From contig OZ253666.1 of assembly GCA_965263305.1 (NCBI GenBank), positions 3,348,001 through 3,412,000 on the forward strand: 64,000 bases of DNA, in the 5' to 3' direction. Positions 1-9,032 of this stretch are shown here, in pieces. The translations under genes were made by a program, and so were the position numbers. The first letter of the stretch is position 1, and every line of letters starts with the position of its first letter. This stretch comes from MED-G105 sp965263305. GTDB taxonomy: Bacteria > Pseudomonadota > Alphaproteobacteria > Caulobacterales > Parvularculaceae. The notes beneath the pieces were generated by a model. That model did not search any database. It was not told where the DNA came from and was given only the letters and a program-made list of their open reading frames with translations.

Positions 1-1191
1 CCCGCGGCTCAGGCCGCTTTCGATAGCGCGGCGATGGCGACCGAGGAATTGTTGCGGCGGGCGCCCAATGATGAGCAACGAATTTTTGATCATGCTCAAT
101 CGGTTTTCTGGTTGGGGAGGGTTCCTTTAGAGAGAAACGACTATGCGACCGCGAGAGCTCATTTTCTGGAGTACTTACGCCTTGCAGAACATTTGGTTGC
201 TATCAACCCGGTCAATCCCGATTGGAAGTTAGAAATCGCTTATGCGACGAATACGTTGGGCGGGCTTCAACATCGGTCTGGTAATTTCGATGAAGCTGCC
301 GAGTTCTTTAAACAGTCAGTTGAGGTTAGACGTTCTCTCGTTGATCTGTATCCTGCAAACAAAAGGTATCGTTTGTCTGTTGCAAATGCGTTGTCCTGGG
401 TTGCGATTTCACAAATCGCCCAAGGTGATTACCTATCGGCGACGGGTGTATTGAATGAAGAAATTTCTGTTTATGAAAAAATAACGACCGGCGGTGGTGA
501 GGACTATGAGAATTTGCATCTCAAGATCGCCGCACAGCGACGTTTGTCCAATGTATACCTTTCGACCGGTTCGTTTGCTGATGCGATGGCGATTGTTGAG
601 GAGGCCACATCCCGTTCAGAAAAGCTAATCTTGAGAGAGCCAAGCAATACAATATGGAAAAGAAATGCTGCGTACACTCATTTCTTGAGGTCTGAAATTC
701 ATCATTATGATGGGTTAAAATCTTCAGCGATTAAAGCTGCTAAGCAATCGGTAGCTTATGCCAAAGAAGTCTATGAAAACGACAGCAATCATAGTGGTAG
801 CATCATTGTGTACGCATATAGTTTGTCCAACTTGGTTCTACGTGGCGAAGCCAGTGACGACCAAATATCAGAGTTAAGAAAATTGCATCGACCACTCATC
901 TCGCTTCAGTCAAAGACCTCCCTCGAGGCAATCGCAGCAAGAGCTATAGCGCTTTCATCAGCATTCAAAAGAGCGGGTCAAAATTTATCTGCCCGAGAAG
1001 TCATCAGTGATGCTATTATTCAGCTGCAACCAAAAGAAGGAGAAATGTCGATTTCTTCAAAGCTCAGACTATTTGAGTTATACCGTTTAAGTGATAGGCA
1101 CGATTTACAAGCGCGCCAACTGCAAGATGAGTTCGAGCGCATTGGGCTCCAGCATCCAAGGTTTGTGAGAAACAAAATTGATGAAGCTTGA
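1..1191 (+). CDS. TPR-repeat protein, C-terminal part (5' end outside window)
   Basis: The reading frame is open from the first base and ends at TGA 1189-1191, so at least 396 residues are visible and the true start lies upstream. The sequence is helical and repeats a TPR-like pattern: an A-x-x-x-F/L helix pair about every 35-45 residues, with recurring phrases such as NPDWKLE, GNFDEAAEFF and NKRYRL. Such arrays mediate protein-protein contacts and are often the C-terminal half of Ser/Thr kinases or winged-helix regulators; the N-terminal domain is not visible, so I make no functional call. The lipoprotein gene 112 bp downstream on the same strand may be cotranscribed. Codon use looks more AT-rich than in the neighbouring metabolic genes. 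Confidence 0.8.
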   Translation, partial: PAAQAAFDSAAMATEELLRRAPNDEQRIFDHAQSVFWLGRVPLERNDYATARAHFLEYLRLAEHLVAINPVNPDWKLEIAYATNTLGGLQHRSGNFDEAAEFFKQSVEVRRSLVDLYPANKRYRLSVANALSWVAISQIAQGDYLSATGVLNEEISVYEKITTGGGEDYENLHLKIAAQRRLSNVYLSTGSFADAMAIVEEATSRSEKLILREPSNTIWKRNAAYTHFLRSEIHHYDGLKSSAIKAAKQSVAYAKEVYENDSNHSGSIIVYAYSLSNLVLRGEASDDQISELRKLHRPLISLQSKTSLEAIAARAIALSSAFKRAGQNLSAREVISDAIIQLQPKEGEMSISSKLRLFELYRLSDRHDLQARQLQDEFERIGLQHPRFVRNKIDEA

Positions 1192-1303
1192 GGGTTGTTT
1201 GGAAAAATGTAATAAAATGTTATCGGTTTTTATTGATAACCGATTTAGAGGTGTTGTTTTCCCGCAATCGAGGGATAGATACGCAAAAAAGGGGAGTCGT
1301 TTA

Positions 1304-1954
1304 ATGGGTATTGTACATAAAGTCATTTCACGCGGCGTGCTTGCGTTAGCATTCACAGGACTTTTAGCATGCGCGCATAGTTCTAAAACAACCGTCGAGG
1401 AAATTGTGACAGAACAATCAGCTGAATTTGATGATGCCGGGAATTTGGTTTTACCGATCGACGTTACCGTTACGCCGGTAAAAGGGCCAAGTGGAACGAG
1501 CTACACGTTCAAATATTCCAGTCCGTTACCGTTCGTTGATGCGGATGGTAATATCAACCTTCGTAAAGGTGTTGCTTACAAAAACACGGTGAAAATTGTT
1601 TTCACGCTGTCCAATGATACGCCTGAAAATATCAAATTTCAGACGCCCGCGGAAGATGCGATGTTTATAGCATGGAAACCGCTTGTTGGGGGTGGTAGCC
1701 CTCAGGAGAGGTACAGGCCGGTTATCGTTGAAAATAAGGACGATTTTATTAAATCTCAAGGGCGGGTCGAACCTGTCTTTAAAGAGGTTGATCCGGAATT
1801 TCGCCGCTTCACTCTTGACTCTAATGACCGTCAGTTGGCGGTCACTGATGAGAATAATGACGGTTTGACCTATCGCTATAATTTACGTTTTAACGTCGAT
1901 GGTGAGTTAGTCGTCCACGATCCAGATCTCGGTAATGGTGGCGATCCACATTGA
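1304..1954 (+). CDS. Predicted lipoprotein of unknown function
   Basis: This is a 216-residue protein. The ATG at 1304 has a GGGGAG ribosome site about 8 bp upstream and puts a lipoprotein signal at the N-terminus: a basic start, a hydrophobic stretch and the lipobox LLAC with the lipidated Cys at residue 23. The frame is open further upstream, but the signal peptide fixes this start. The mature part is acidic, beta-rich by composition and ends in a Gly/Asp-rich tail (NGGDPH). I do not recognise a family. A strong terminator follows at 1983-2010, so the preceding TPR gene and this gene may form one unit. Confidence 0.8.
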   Translation: MGIVHKVISRGVLALAFTGLLACAHSSKTTVEEIVTEQSAEFDDAGNLVLPIDVTVTPVKGPSGTSYTFKYSSPLPFVDADGNINLRKGVAYKNTVKIVFTLSNDTPENIKFQTPAEDAMFIAWKPLVGGGSPQERYRPVIVENKDDFIKSQGRVEPVFKEVDPEFRRFTLDSNDRQLAVTDENNDGLTYRYNLRFNVDGELVVHDPDLGNGGDPH

Positions 1955-2259
1955 TTAAATCAGCATAACGCTGATTATTGGAAGGCGATCACACTCGTGA
2001 TCGCCTTTTTCGTTTTGGGACGTACTGCTTGTGCGGTGAATAAAACCGAACTGGATGAATGGGTTTTGGTCCACGCAAAGGCGTTTTTCCGACGACGGGT
2101 TGCAGGGGCTTGCTTTCCACCATAAATAAGCCGTCTTAGCGTGATCATGCGGGCGTTAGCGTTCTGCTATGCCGCAGGATTTTTCGGTAACCCCTTGTTC
2201 TAAAGGCCCCGAATATTGGCCGGATAAACACCTTAGGCGAATGCCAGGAGATAAAACCC
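1955..2259. other. Intergenic region, lipoprotein to panD
   Basis: Apart from the terminator near its start I see no gene or repeat here. It should hold the panD promoter, but no convincing -35/-10 pair stands out. Confidence 0.5.
1983..2010 (+). terminator. Rho-independent terminator after the lipoprotein gene
   Basis: A perfect 10-bp stem (AGGCGATCAC / GTGATCGCCT) closes a 4-base loop and is followed by a T run, 28 bp after the lipoprotein stop codon. Confidence 0.85.
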
Positions 2260-2616
2260 ATGTTGCTTTCCATGATGCGGGTAAAATTACACGGTGCGAC
2301 CGTCACCGATTGCGATTTGCACTACGAGGGCTCCGTTGGGATTGATCGCACACTTTTAGACGAAACGGGGCTCTTGGTCGGTGAGGAGGTGAACATCTGG
2401 AACGTCACCAATGGGGCGCGCATCGCCACCTATGTCATCGCCGCTGAACCGGGCTCTGGCGCTATCGCCGTCAACGGCGCCGCCGCCCGTCATTTTGAGA
2501 AAGGCGATAACGTCATCATCAGCAGCTTCGCCCTGATGCCCCTTGAAGAGGCCAAAGAGCATCAATCGATTGTTGCGATCATGACGGCGGAAAACACCAT
2601 CAAAGAAATCATTTGA
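2260..2616 (+). CDS. panD: Aspartate 1-decarboxylase precursor
   Basis: PanD decarboxylates L-aspartate to beta-alanine for pantothenate and coenzyme A synthesis. The 118-residue length is within the family's usual 115-140. The proenzyme self-cleaves between Gly and Ser to give a pyruvoyl group; here the site is G24-S25 in the stretch DLHYEGSVGID. The invariant NGAAAR segment is also present. A GGAG ribosome site lies about 9 bp before the ATG. No other pantothenate gene is adjacent, and it probably stands alone, as a terminator-like hairpin follows at 2669-2699. Confidence 0.95.
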   Translation: MLLSMMRVKLHGATVTDCDLHYEGSVGIDRTLLDETGLLVGEEVNIWNVTNGARIATYVIAAEPGSGAIAVNGAAARHFEKGDNVIISSFALMPLEEAKEHQSIVAIMTAENTIKEII

Positions 2617-2668
2617 TTGGTTGTCGGTTCGTCGGTTTCAGATCATCCCATTGTGTCAAACCATAACG

Positions 2669-2699
2669 AAAAAGGCGGTGCATTATCTGCGCCGCCTTT
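2669..2699. terminator. Bidirectional terminator between panD and the PEP-CTERM gene
   Basis: The arms AAAGGCGG and CCGCCTTT extend through three more pairs to a short AT-rich loop. On the minus strand the stem is followed by five T residues, so it best fits termination of the convergent PEP-CTERM gene; it may also stop panD transcripts. Confidence 0.7.
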
Positions 2700-2729
2700 G
2701 AATGACTTGATCGTAGATTGTGACGGCGG

Positions 2730-3428
2730 TTATGCGGCCGCAACCTGCTTTCGGCGACGCATCGCGCCTGCGCCGAGGACGCTTGTTAGGAATAGGATAG
2801 CAGCGCCCGGCACGGGCACCTCTGATACTTCCAGCGCCAAGCTAACATCATCGATTGTGGCGTTGAAGAAGAAGAGGTTGTCCTGTTGTTCAAACAGGAT
2901 GCCGATATCTTGCCCTGCGAATGGAAGCAGCGCCATGGTCACATCGAACGACCGAAGATTCGGGCCGGACTGACTGGTCGTGTCACCAGGATTTGTTGAG
3001 AACACCGTTTCAATAACTGAGCCCGCCGCATCGACGAGGCTAACGCGGAACTCCTGATTCGGATCAGAAAAGACGCTAGCGAAATTTTCGATGCGATCCG
3101 CCCAAGAAAAAATCGCCGTTTGGAAACTGTCGGGCAGGGAGACTAATTGAAATAGCGAATTTAGCCCTGGACCTGTTTGATTCGAGACAGCGTCGAAAGA
3201 GCCTGAGATAGGGGCGATCGGTCCGTTGCCGCTGTTTGCGACGAATGTGCCGTTATTGATATTAAAGCCGAGAGCGCTACCGGTCGCGTTGGCCGTCCAA
3301 CCGGTGAAATCACCTGTTTCAAAGCCGCCATTCGTGACGAGCTCCACCGCACCGGCATGGGCGGCGGTTAACCCTAAAGAAAAAGAAGAGACGATGGCCG
3401 CGGCGATCGTGTTACGCAACATGTTCAT
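2730..3428 (-). CDS. PEP-CTERM sorting-domain secreted protein
   Basis: This 232-residue exported protein has an N-terminal signal peptide (basic start, hydrophobic core, Ala-rich cleavage region near residue 26). Its C-terminal anchor covers roughly residues 204-232: the VPVPGA motif, a hydrophobic stretch, then an RRRK cluster. This is the tripartite PEP-CTERM/VPxPA signal recognised by exosortases. The middle contains NGGFETGDFTGW, typical of surface beta-sandwich domains of this class. The ATG at 3428 is chosen for a TTGGGG ribosome site 6-8 bp upstream; an in-frame TTG four codons earlier overlaps that site. No exosortase gene lies in the window, so sorting must depend on a locus elsewhere. 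Exopolysaccharide or surface association is inference. Confidence 0.85.
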   Translation of the reverse strand: MNMLRNTIAAAIVSSFSLGLTAAHAGAVELVTNGGFETGDFTGWTANATGSALGFNINNGTFVANSGNGPIAPISGSFDAVSNQTGPGLNSLFQLVSLPDSFQTAIFSWADRIENFASVFSDPNQEFRVSLVDAAGSVIETVFSTNPGDTTSQSGPNLRSFDVTMALLPFAGQDIGILFEQQDNLFFFNATIDDVSLALEVSEVPVPGAAILFLTSVLGAGAMRRRKQVAAA

Positions 3429-3962
3429 ATTTGACCCCAAACAACTAAGTTACATCTAATTGTCGTATCGCTTATAAATTGTGGGTGTGCAAGGAAATTC
3501 GGTCTAAAGAACAAAGAAAAAAACCGAACTTTGCGTATAAGTTGTAAGCAATTTGGTTAATTTCATCGGCATGGGGTAATTTAACGAATTAAGCCTATTT
3601 TTGATCGAATCCGGGGTGTGAAAACATTTTGATACCGATCATGTTTCGGTGAAAAACACATCTGCTAAAATGGATTAACCATGGTCATTGAATAAGTGAT
3701 CGGGGGCGAGATTAAGGGCCGATTATTACCCAATTGGCCGATTGCTGCTTATGACAATGGGTGTGGCGACGTCACTTCTGGATGGGGTTGATCGCATCGA
3801 CAAAAATCGTCCCATTTGAGCGAGATGGAAAATTCTCACGCTATCTGCGCCGAAATGACGTAAGCGCCCATGACTATATCGTGGCGAGTGCTCTTCAGCG
3901 GTGAACAGAGTTCTGTCATAAGGGCGGTGACGCCAGCAATGAGAGATAGACGTTAGAACACC
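3429..3962. other. 534-bp intergenic region with an AT-rich core
   Basis: This gap separates the divergently read PEP-CTERM gene and aminotransferase gene and must hold both promoters. The part at about 3470-3700 is clearly more AT-rich than its surroundings. I see no credible small gene, strong hairpin or RNA. The longest open stretches are about 20 codons. Confidence 0.5.
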
Positions 3963-5075
3963 ATGCAGTCATTCCAGCCTGAAAACACTCTTTTGATGGG
4001 GCCAGGGCCATCCAATGTAAGCCCGAGGGTTCTCGAGGCCTCGGCGCGCCCGACCATTGGTCACCTTGATCCGGCCTTCATTCAATTGATGGATGAAATC
4101 AAAACCCTCACGCGGTATGCCTTTCAAACCGACAATAGCCTTACGTTTCCGGTCTCGGCGCCAGGCTCTGCGGGGATGGAGATGTGCATCGTCAATCTGG
4201 TGGAACCGGGCGACAAGGTCATTGTTTGCATCAATGGCGTTTTCGGCGGGCGACAGAAAGAAAACATTGAACGCGCTGGCGGCGTCGCCGTCGTGGTGGA
4301 GGATCAATGGGGCCGGGCGGTGAGCGTTGAGAAAGTGCGCGCCGCGTTACAGGAAAACCCCGATGCGAAGGTCCTCTCATTTGTCCATGCGGAGACGTCC
4401 ACCGGCGTTTGTTCTGACGCCCAAGCCATTTGCGCCCTTGCCCGGGAATTTGGCGTATTGACGATCGCCGATACCGTCACGTCCCTCGGCGGTGTGCCGT
4501 TGTTAATTGACGAATGGGCCGTGGACGCCGCCTATTCTGGGTCGCAGAAATGTTTATCCTGTCCGCCGGGGTTATCACCCGTGACCTTCAACGCCCGAGC
4601 GATTGAGGCGATTAAGGCGCGTAAGACCAAAGTCCAAAGTTGGTTTCTCGATCTTTCCCTTGTGATTGACTACTGGGAGGGCGAGGGCGCACGGTCTTAT
4701 CACCATACCGCGCCGGTGAACGCGATGTACGCCATGCATGAAGCGCTGCTTATCCTGCATGAAGAAGGTGTCGAAACGGCATGGGCGCGCCACCGGGAGA
4801 ATCACTTCCTCCTGCGGGATGGTCTAGAAGCACTCGGCTTTCGCTACGTCGCCCCTGAAGACGAGCGGCTACCCCAATTAAACAGCGTCTATCTGCCCGA
4901 ACAAGTGGAAGATGAGGCCGCATTGCGCCGTCGTTTGTTAGATCGTCACCATCTGGAAGTTGGCGGCGGTCTCGGCGCGTTCGCTGGCAAGATTTGGCGC
5001 ATCGGATTAATGGGGCAGACTTCCACGAAGGAGAACGTCGAGACCTGTTTGCAGGCAATAAAAGCCGAGCTGTAA
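3963..5075 (+). CDS. Class V aminotransferase (alanine/serine--glyoxylate type)
   Basis: This 370-residue PLP enzyme matches the alanine--glyoxylate / serine--glyoxylate aminotransferase group of fold-type I, class V. It opens with GPGPSNVSPRVLEA, a family hallmark. The ETSTG segment (144-148), D170 and the Schiff-base lysine K196 in SGSQKCL follow in the right order. The C-terminal region ends in a GGLGAFAGK-W-RIGLMG pattern, also characteristic. It would transfer an amino group from Ala or Ser to glyoxylate; which donor it prefers cannot be read from sequence. Its stop overlaps the SDR start by one base (TAATG), so the two are cotranscribed and probably translationally coupled. Confidence 0.9.
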   Translation: MQSFQPENTLLMGPGPSNVSPRVLEASARPTIGHLDPAFIQLMDEIKTLTRYAFQTDNSLTFPVSAPGSAGMEMCIVNLVEPGDKVIVCINGVFGGRQKENIERAGGVAVVVEDQWGRAVSVEKVRAALQENPDAKVLSFVHAETSTGVCSDAQAICALAREFGVLTIADTVTSLGGVPLLIDEWAVDAAYSGSQKCLSCPPGLSPVTFNARAIEAIKARKTKVQSWFLDLSLVIDYWEGEGARSYHHTAPVNAMYAMHEALLILHEEGVETAWARHRENHFLLRDGLEALGFRYVAPEDERLPQLNSVYLPEQVEDEAALRRRLLDRHHLEVGGGLGAFAGKIWRIGLMGQTSTKENVETCLQAIKAEL

Positions 5076-5770
5076 TGACATCCGCGGACGCATTAATCAT
5101 CGGCGCGAGCGGCGGGATCGGCGCGGCGCTCGCCGACGAGGCTGAAAAACTTCCTTGGGTAAATAGCGTCACCACCCTGAGCCGTCGCGATGACGGGTTT
5201 GATCTCTGCAATGAAGATAGTGTCGCGACTGCGGCCGCTACCGTTTCTGGGCGCACATTTGGATTAATTGTAAACGCAACTGGCGCCCTCGCCATTGAAG
5301 GGGAGGATGGGTCGCGCGTGGGGCCGGAAAAATCTTTTCAGGCGATTGATCCGGCCATCATGCTTCGGGCATTTCAGGTGAACGCGGTCGGCGGCGCCCT
5401 CGTGTTTAAACATTTCTCCCAATACCTCCCGCGAAAGGGTCCAGCGGTGTTTGGCGCGCTATCGGCGCGGGTCGGCTCGATCGAGGATAACCTCCTTGGC
5501 GGATGGGTGAGCTATCGCGCCGCGAAAGCGGCCCTCAATCAAATAATCCGATGCGCCGCAATTGAACAGACGCGCCGCAACCCTGAAAGCATCGTTGTCG
5601 CTCTTCATCCGGGGACGATCGATACGCCGTTAACGAGGGCCTATGCGAAAGGGCGCTATACCGCGACGCCAGGTGACTGCGCCCAAAATCTGTTTTTGGT
5701 GTTAAAAAAACTGACCCCAGAGCAGTCGGGCAGATTTTTCGATTATGCAGGTAAAGAAATACCGTGGTGA
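5075..5770 (+). CDS. SDR family oxidoreductase
   Basis: This is a 231-residue short-chain dehydrogenase/reductase. The Rossmann glycine motif GASGGIG is at residues 9-15, the NAxG motif appears as VNATGAL, and the catalytic Tyr-x-x-x-Lys is in SYRAAKAAL, followed by the HPGTIDTPLT loop. The coenzyme is NAD(P)H; the substrate is unknown. The ATG overlaps the aminotransferase stop (TAATG). The TGA overlaps a GTG that begins the photolyase-like gene. The three form one operon. SDRs of this C-factor-like type are commonly seen beside FeS photolyase genes in alphaproteobacteria, which is general knowledge rather than something shown here. Confidence 0.88.
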   Translation: MTSADALIIGASGGIGAALADEAEKLPWVNSVTTLSRRDDGFDLCNEDSVATAAATVSGRTFGLIVNATGALAIEGEDGSRVGPEKSFQAIDPAIMLRAFQVNAVGGALVFKHFSQYLPRKGPAVFGALSARVGSIEDNLLGGWVSYRAAKAALNQIIRCAAIEQTRRNPESIVVALHPGTIDTPLTRAYAKGRYTATPGDCAQNLFLVLKKLTPEQSGRFFDYAGKEIPW

Positions 5771-7291
5771 ATGAAAAGCGTCTTATCTTGATCCTGGGCG
5801 ATCAACTGTCGCAGAACCTCGCCAGTTTGAAGGGAGCAATGCCCGGTCGCGATATCATCCTGATGGGAGAGTTGAAGGCTGAGGCGACTTATGTTCGCCA
5901 CCATAAAAAGAAAATCGCGTTTATTTTTTTCCGCCATGCGCCACTTCGCTCAATCGCTGGAGGAGAAGGGGTTTTCAGTAGATTATCAGTATTATGATAA
6001 TCAGAACGCAGTATCGACGTTTACCTTGTTGCTCACCCGTGCGGTAAAGAAACACAAGCCGACAAAAATTCTGGTGGTTGAAGCCGGCGAACATCGCCTA
6101 AAGCGGGAGATGGAAAGCTGGATTGACTTAGGCGCGCCCGTTGAAATTTTAGAGGATGATCGATTTTTAGCCTCCCATGAAGAATTTCAGCAATGGGCGG
6201 CGGGCCGTAAAACTTTTCGAATGGAGTATTTCTACCGGGAAATGCGCCAACGAACGGGCCTTCTTATGGAAGACGGCAAGCCGATCGGCGGGCAGTGGAA
6301 TTTTGACCACGATAATCGCAAAGTTCTAGCAGACGGTGTCGCATTACCGGCTGTCCTTCGGACGAAACCGGATGACATCACAGACAGTGTTTTGCGCCTG
6401 GTTAAAAATACGTTTGCCGATCATTTTGGTGAATTGCATCCCTTTGAGCTTGGCGTGACCCGCAAACATGCGTTGCGCGCCCTTAATCATTTTATCAAAC
6501 ACGCATTGCCGCTTTTTGGTGATTATCAAGATGCCATGGTGAAGGGGGAACGCTTTCTTTTTCACTCGCTTCTGTCTCTCTATTTGAACATCGGCCTTTT
6601 ATCGCCGATGGAAATCTGCCGACGAGTTGAAAAGGCCTATTTGGACGGCGAGGCGCCGTTGAACGCCGCCGAAGGGTATATTCGTCAAATTATCGGTTGG
6701 CGTGAGTTTATCCGCGGGGTCTACTGGCATGAGGGTGACGATTACACATCACGAAATTTCCTGAACGCGACGCGGGACTTGCCATCTTTTTATTGGACCG
6801 GCGATACCGATATGACCTGCATGCGCGAGGCGATTTCCCAAACAAAGGAAGAGGCGTATGCCCACCATATTCAACGACTAATGGTAACGGGTAATTTCGC
6901 TCTTTTGGCCGGGGTTGATCCGCGCCAGGTTCATGAATGGTATCTGGCGGTTTATTTTGATGCTTATGAATGGGTGGAAGCGCCGAATACAATCGGCATG
7001 AGTCAATTCGCCGATGGGGGCGTCGTGGGGTCGAAGCCCTATGCGGCGAGCGGTAACTACATCAATAAAATGTCGGACTATTGTAAGGGCTGCGCTTATA
7101 GCGTGAAAGAAAAAACGGGCCCGAAATCCTGTCCGTTCAATGCCCTTTATTGGGATTTCTTGATACGGAATGAAAAGGTACTGCGGTCGAACCCTCGCAT
7201 GGGCCAAATTTACCGCAATTGGGATCGTTTAAGCGATGACAAAAAAGCGGCCTACCTTGAGACGGCGGCGGCGACGTTAAACAAGATCTGA
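5767..7291 (+). pseudogene. Cryptochrome/photolyase-related FeS-BCP protein, frameshifted
   Basis: Two overlapping frames together give one complete protein of about 507 residues, the normal size for the iron-sulfur bacterial cryptochrome/photolyase family (CryB, PhrB). The first frame starts at GTG 5767 (GTGA overlap with the SDR stop) and carries LILILGDQLSQNL and EATYVRHHKKKIA. It must then switch to the next frame at the T7 run 5924-5930, where the family's F-S-A-M-R-H-F continues. Removing one T restores the gene. The second frame is open from 5891 to 7291. It holds the FAD-domain segment GWREFIRG and the cluster cysteines in TCM, YCKGC and KSCPF. Without frame correction the N-terminal antenna domain is lost. 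A real mutation, slippage or a sequencing error are all possible; if the base is an error, the gene is intact. Confidence 0.85.
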
Positions 7292-7710
7292 TATTTATCC
7301 CATTCACAGCAGGTGTTTCGCCCTGAACCTTAACGGTGAGGATATTTTCATCGGACGGCATCGGCGCGGGGTTTTCTGAGAGTTGGTGCGCAAAATTTCG
7401 TGACATATTCTCCAATCCATGGGGGTCAAAATTAGAGTAAGCCTCCATATACGGCGCCCTCGGCGCTACAATTAACTTGCGCGAAGTGGGTTTGCGCTCA
7501 GGCCCGCCAGAAAAGGCTAAATTAATCGTCAAATAGTTTGTTTTGAGCACACTTAATCAGCGCCAATGTCCCCATTGCGCGATGGAACGCCAATGGCCTA
7601 CACACTGGTGAAAGAGCGCTCAAAGGCCGTTGTGACGGTGGTTGGGCGCGTCAAATAAAGATCGTCCCGCCGTTGGCAATGAAGGGCGCTCGTGATTTGG
7701 GAGAACGTGC
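7292..7710. other. Intergenic region upstream of the bkd operon
   Basis: This 419-bp gap should contain the promoter and any operator of the branched-chain 2-oxoacid dehydrogenase operon. No regulator gene adjoins it. I see no convincing gene on either strand; the long minus-strand open frame over 7137-7550 has no family character and runs into the photolyase gene. Confidence 0.45.
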
Positions 7711-9030
7711 ATGTCCAGCACCCGTCTGGAAGAAAACACAGGACCGTTGAGCGACGCCGCCTCGACTGATGAAAGTCGCAGCGCTGGTGCCAATGGCCGC
7801 GCAAGCAAGGGCCCCCTCAGTCTTTATGTGCCCGAACCGGAATTTCGCCCTGGCGACTCGCCAGACTTCTCGAATGTGGAAATACCGAAGGCCGGTAGCG
7901 TTCGCCGGCCCGCGATTGATACGCCTGCTGAAGACATTCATGATCTTGCCTACTCTATCATCCGCGTCTTGAACCGCGAAGGCGAAGCGGTCGGCCCATG
8001 GGCTGGATTGCTGAGCGACGAAGCCTTGATAACCGGCTTGCGGGATATGATGCGGGTGCGCGCTTTCGATGCGCGCATGTTGATGGCGCAGCGCCAGGGA
8101 AAGACATCCTTTTATATGCAGGCCTTGGGGGAGGAAGCGATCGCATGCGCTTACGCGAAAGCGTTGCGCAAGGGCGATATGAATTTCCCGACCTATCGTC
8201 AGCAAGGGCTCCTTCTGTCATCGGATTATCCGATGGTGGATATGATGAACCAAATCTATAATAACGCGGAAGACCCGCTGCGCGGCCGGCAATTACCGAT
8301 TATGTATTCCTCAAGGGAACATGGATTTTTCACCATCTCAGGAAACCTCGCCACGCAATTTGTCCAAGCGGTCGGCTGGGCTATGGCCTCCGCGATTAAA
8401 GGCGATACCGCCCTCGCGACCGGGTGGATTGGCGATGGATCAACGGCCGAAGGCGATTTCCATTCCGCGATGGTGTTTGCGTCGACCTATCGACCGCCGG
8501 TGTTATTGAACATTGTCAACAATCAATGGGCGATTTCCACCTTTCAGGGTATCGCCCGAGGGAAGGCGGCGACGTTTGCCGCTCGTGGCCTTGGATTTGG
8601 CGTGCCGTCCTTGCGGGTTGACGGCAATGATTATCTCGCCGTTTACGCAGCGGCAGCCTGGGCTGCGGAGCGCGCCCGAGCAAATTTAGGGCCGACACTG
8701 ATAGAATTCGTAACCTATCGCGCGGGTGCTCACTCGACGTCGGATGACCCGTCGGGTTATAGGCCAAAGGAAGAATCCGTGAAATGGCCGTTAGGCGATC
8801 CCATCGAGCGGTTAAAAAATCATCTCATCAAGATAGGTGTTTGGTCTGAAGAGCGCCATACGCAAGCTCAGGCGGAAATAGAGAGCATCGTCTTGCAAGC
8901 CCAAAAAGAGGCTGAGACCCATGGCACTCTCCATGCCGGCGGGGCGCCATCGGCCAAGGAGATGTTTGAAGATGTCTATGCTGAGACGCCGATCCATCTA
9001 ATCCGTCAACGACAAGAAGCGGGGGTTTAA
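7711..9030 (+). CDS. bkdA1: Branched-chain 2-oxoacid dehydrogenase E1 alpha subunit
   Basis: E1alpha binds thiamine diphosphate and, with E1beta, decarboxylates the 2-oxoacids of valine, leucine and isoleucine. The protein has 439 residues. A disordered N-terminus of about 35 residues precedes the segment LYVPEPEFRPG, which marks the bacterial BkdA1 type. The ThDP motif GDGSTAEGDFHSA...NNQW covers about residues 241-273. The phosphorylation-loop-like stretch YRAGAHSTSDDPSGYRP is also typical. It is the first of four same-strand genes (E1alpha, E1beta, E2, E3); E1beta starts 2 bp after its stop. It could be confused with pyruvate dehydrogenase E1alpha, but the long VPEP-type N-terminus and the gene set favour the branched-chain enzyme. 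Confidence 0.93.
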   Translation: MSSTRLEENTGPLSDAASTDESRSAGANGRASKGPLSLYVPEPEFRPGDSPDFSNVEIPKAGSVRRPAIDTPAEDIHDLAYSIIRVLNREGEAVGPWAGLLSDEALITGLRDMMRVRAFDARMLMAQRQGKTSFYMQALGEEAIACAYAKALRKGDMNFPTYRQQGLLLSSDYPMVDMMNQIYNNAEDPLRGRQLPIMYSSREHGFFTISGNLATQFVQAVGWAMASAIKGDTALATGWIGDGSTAEGDFHSAMVFASTYRPPVLLNIVNNQWAISTFQGIARGKAATFAARGLGFGVPSLRVDGNDYLAVYAAAAWAAERARANLGPTLIEFVTYRAGAHSTSDDPSGYRPKEESVKWPLGDPIERLKNHLIKIGVWSEERHTQAQAEIESIVLQAQKEAETHGTLHAGGAPSAKEMFEDVYAETPIHLIRQRQEAGV

Positions 9031-9032
9031 CC

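Noticed and set aside
7137..7550. 137-codon minus-strand frame after the photolyase-like gene
   Set aside because: No domain character, and much of it lies opposite the conserved photolyase end.
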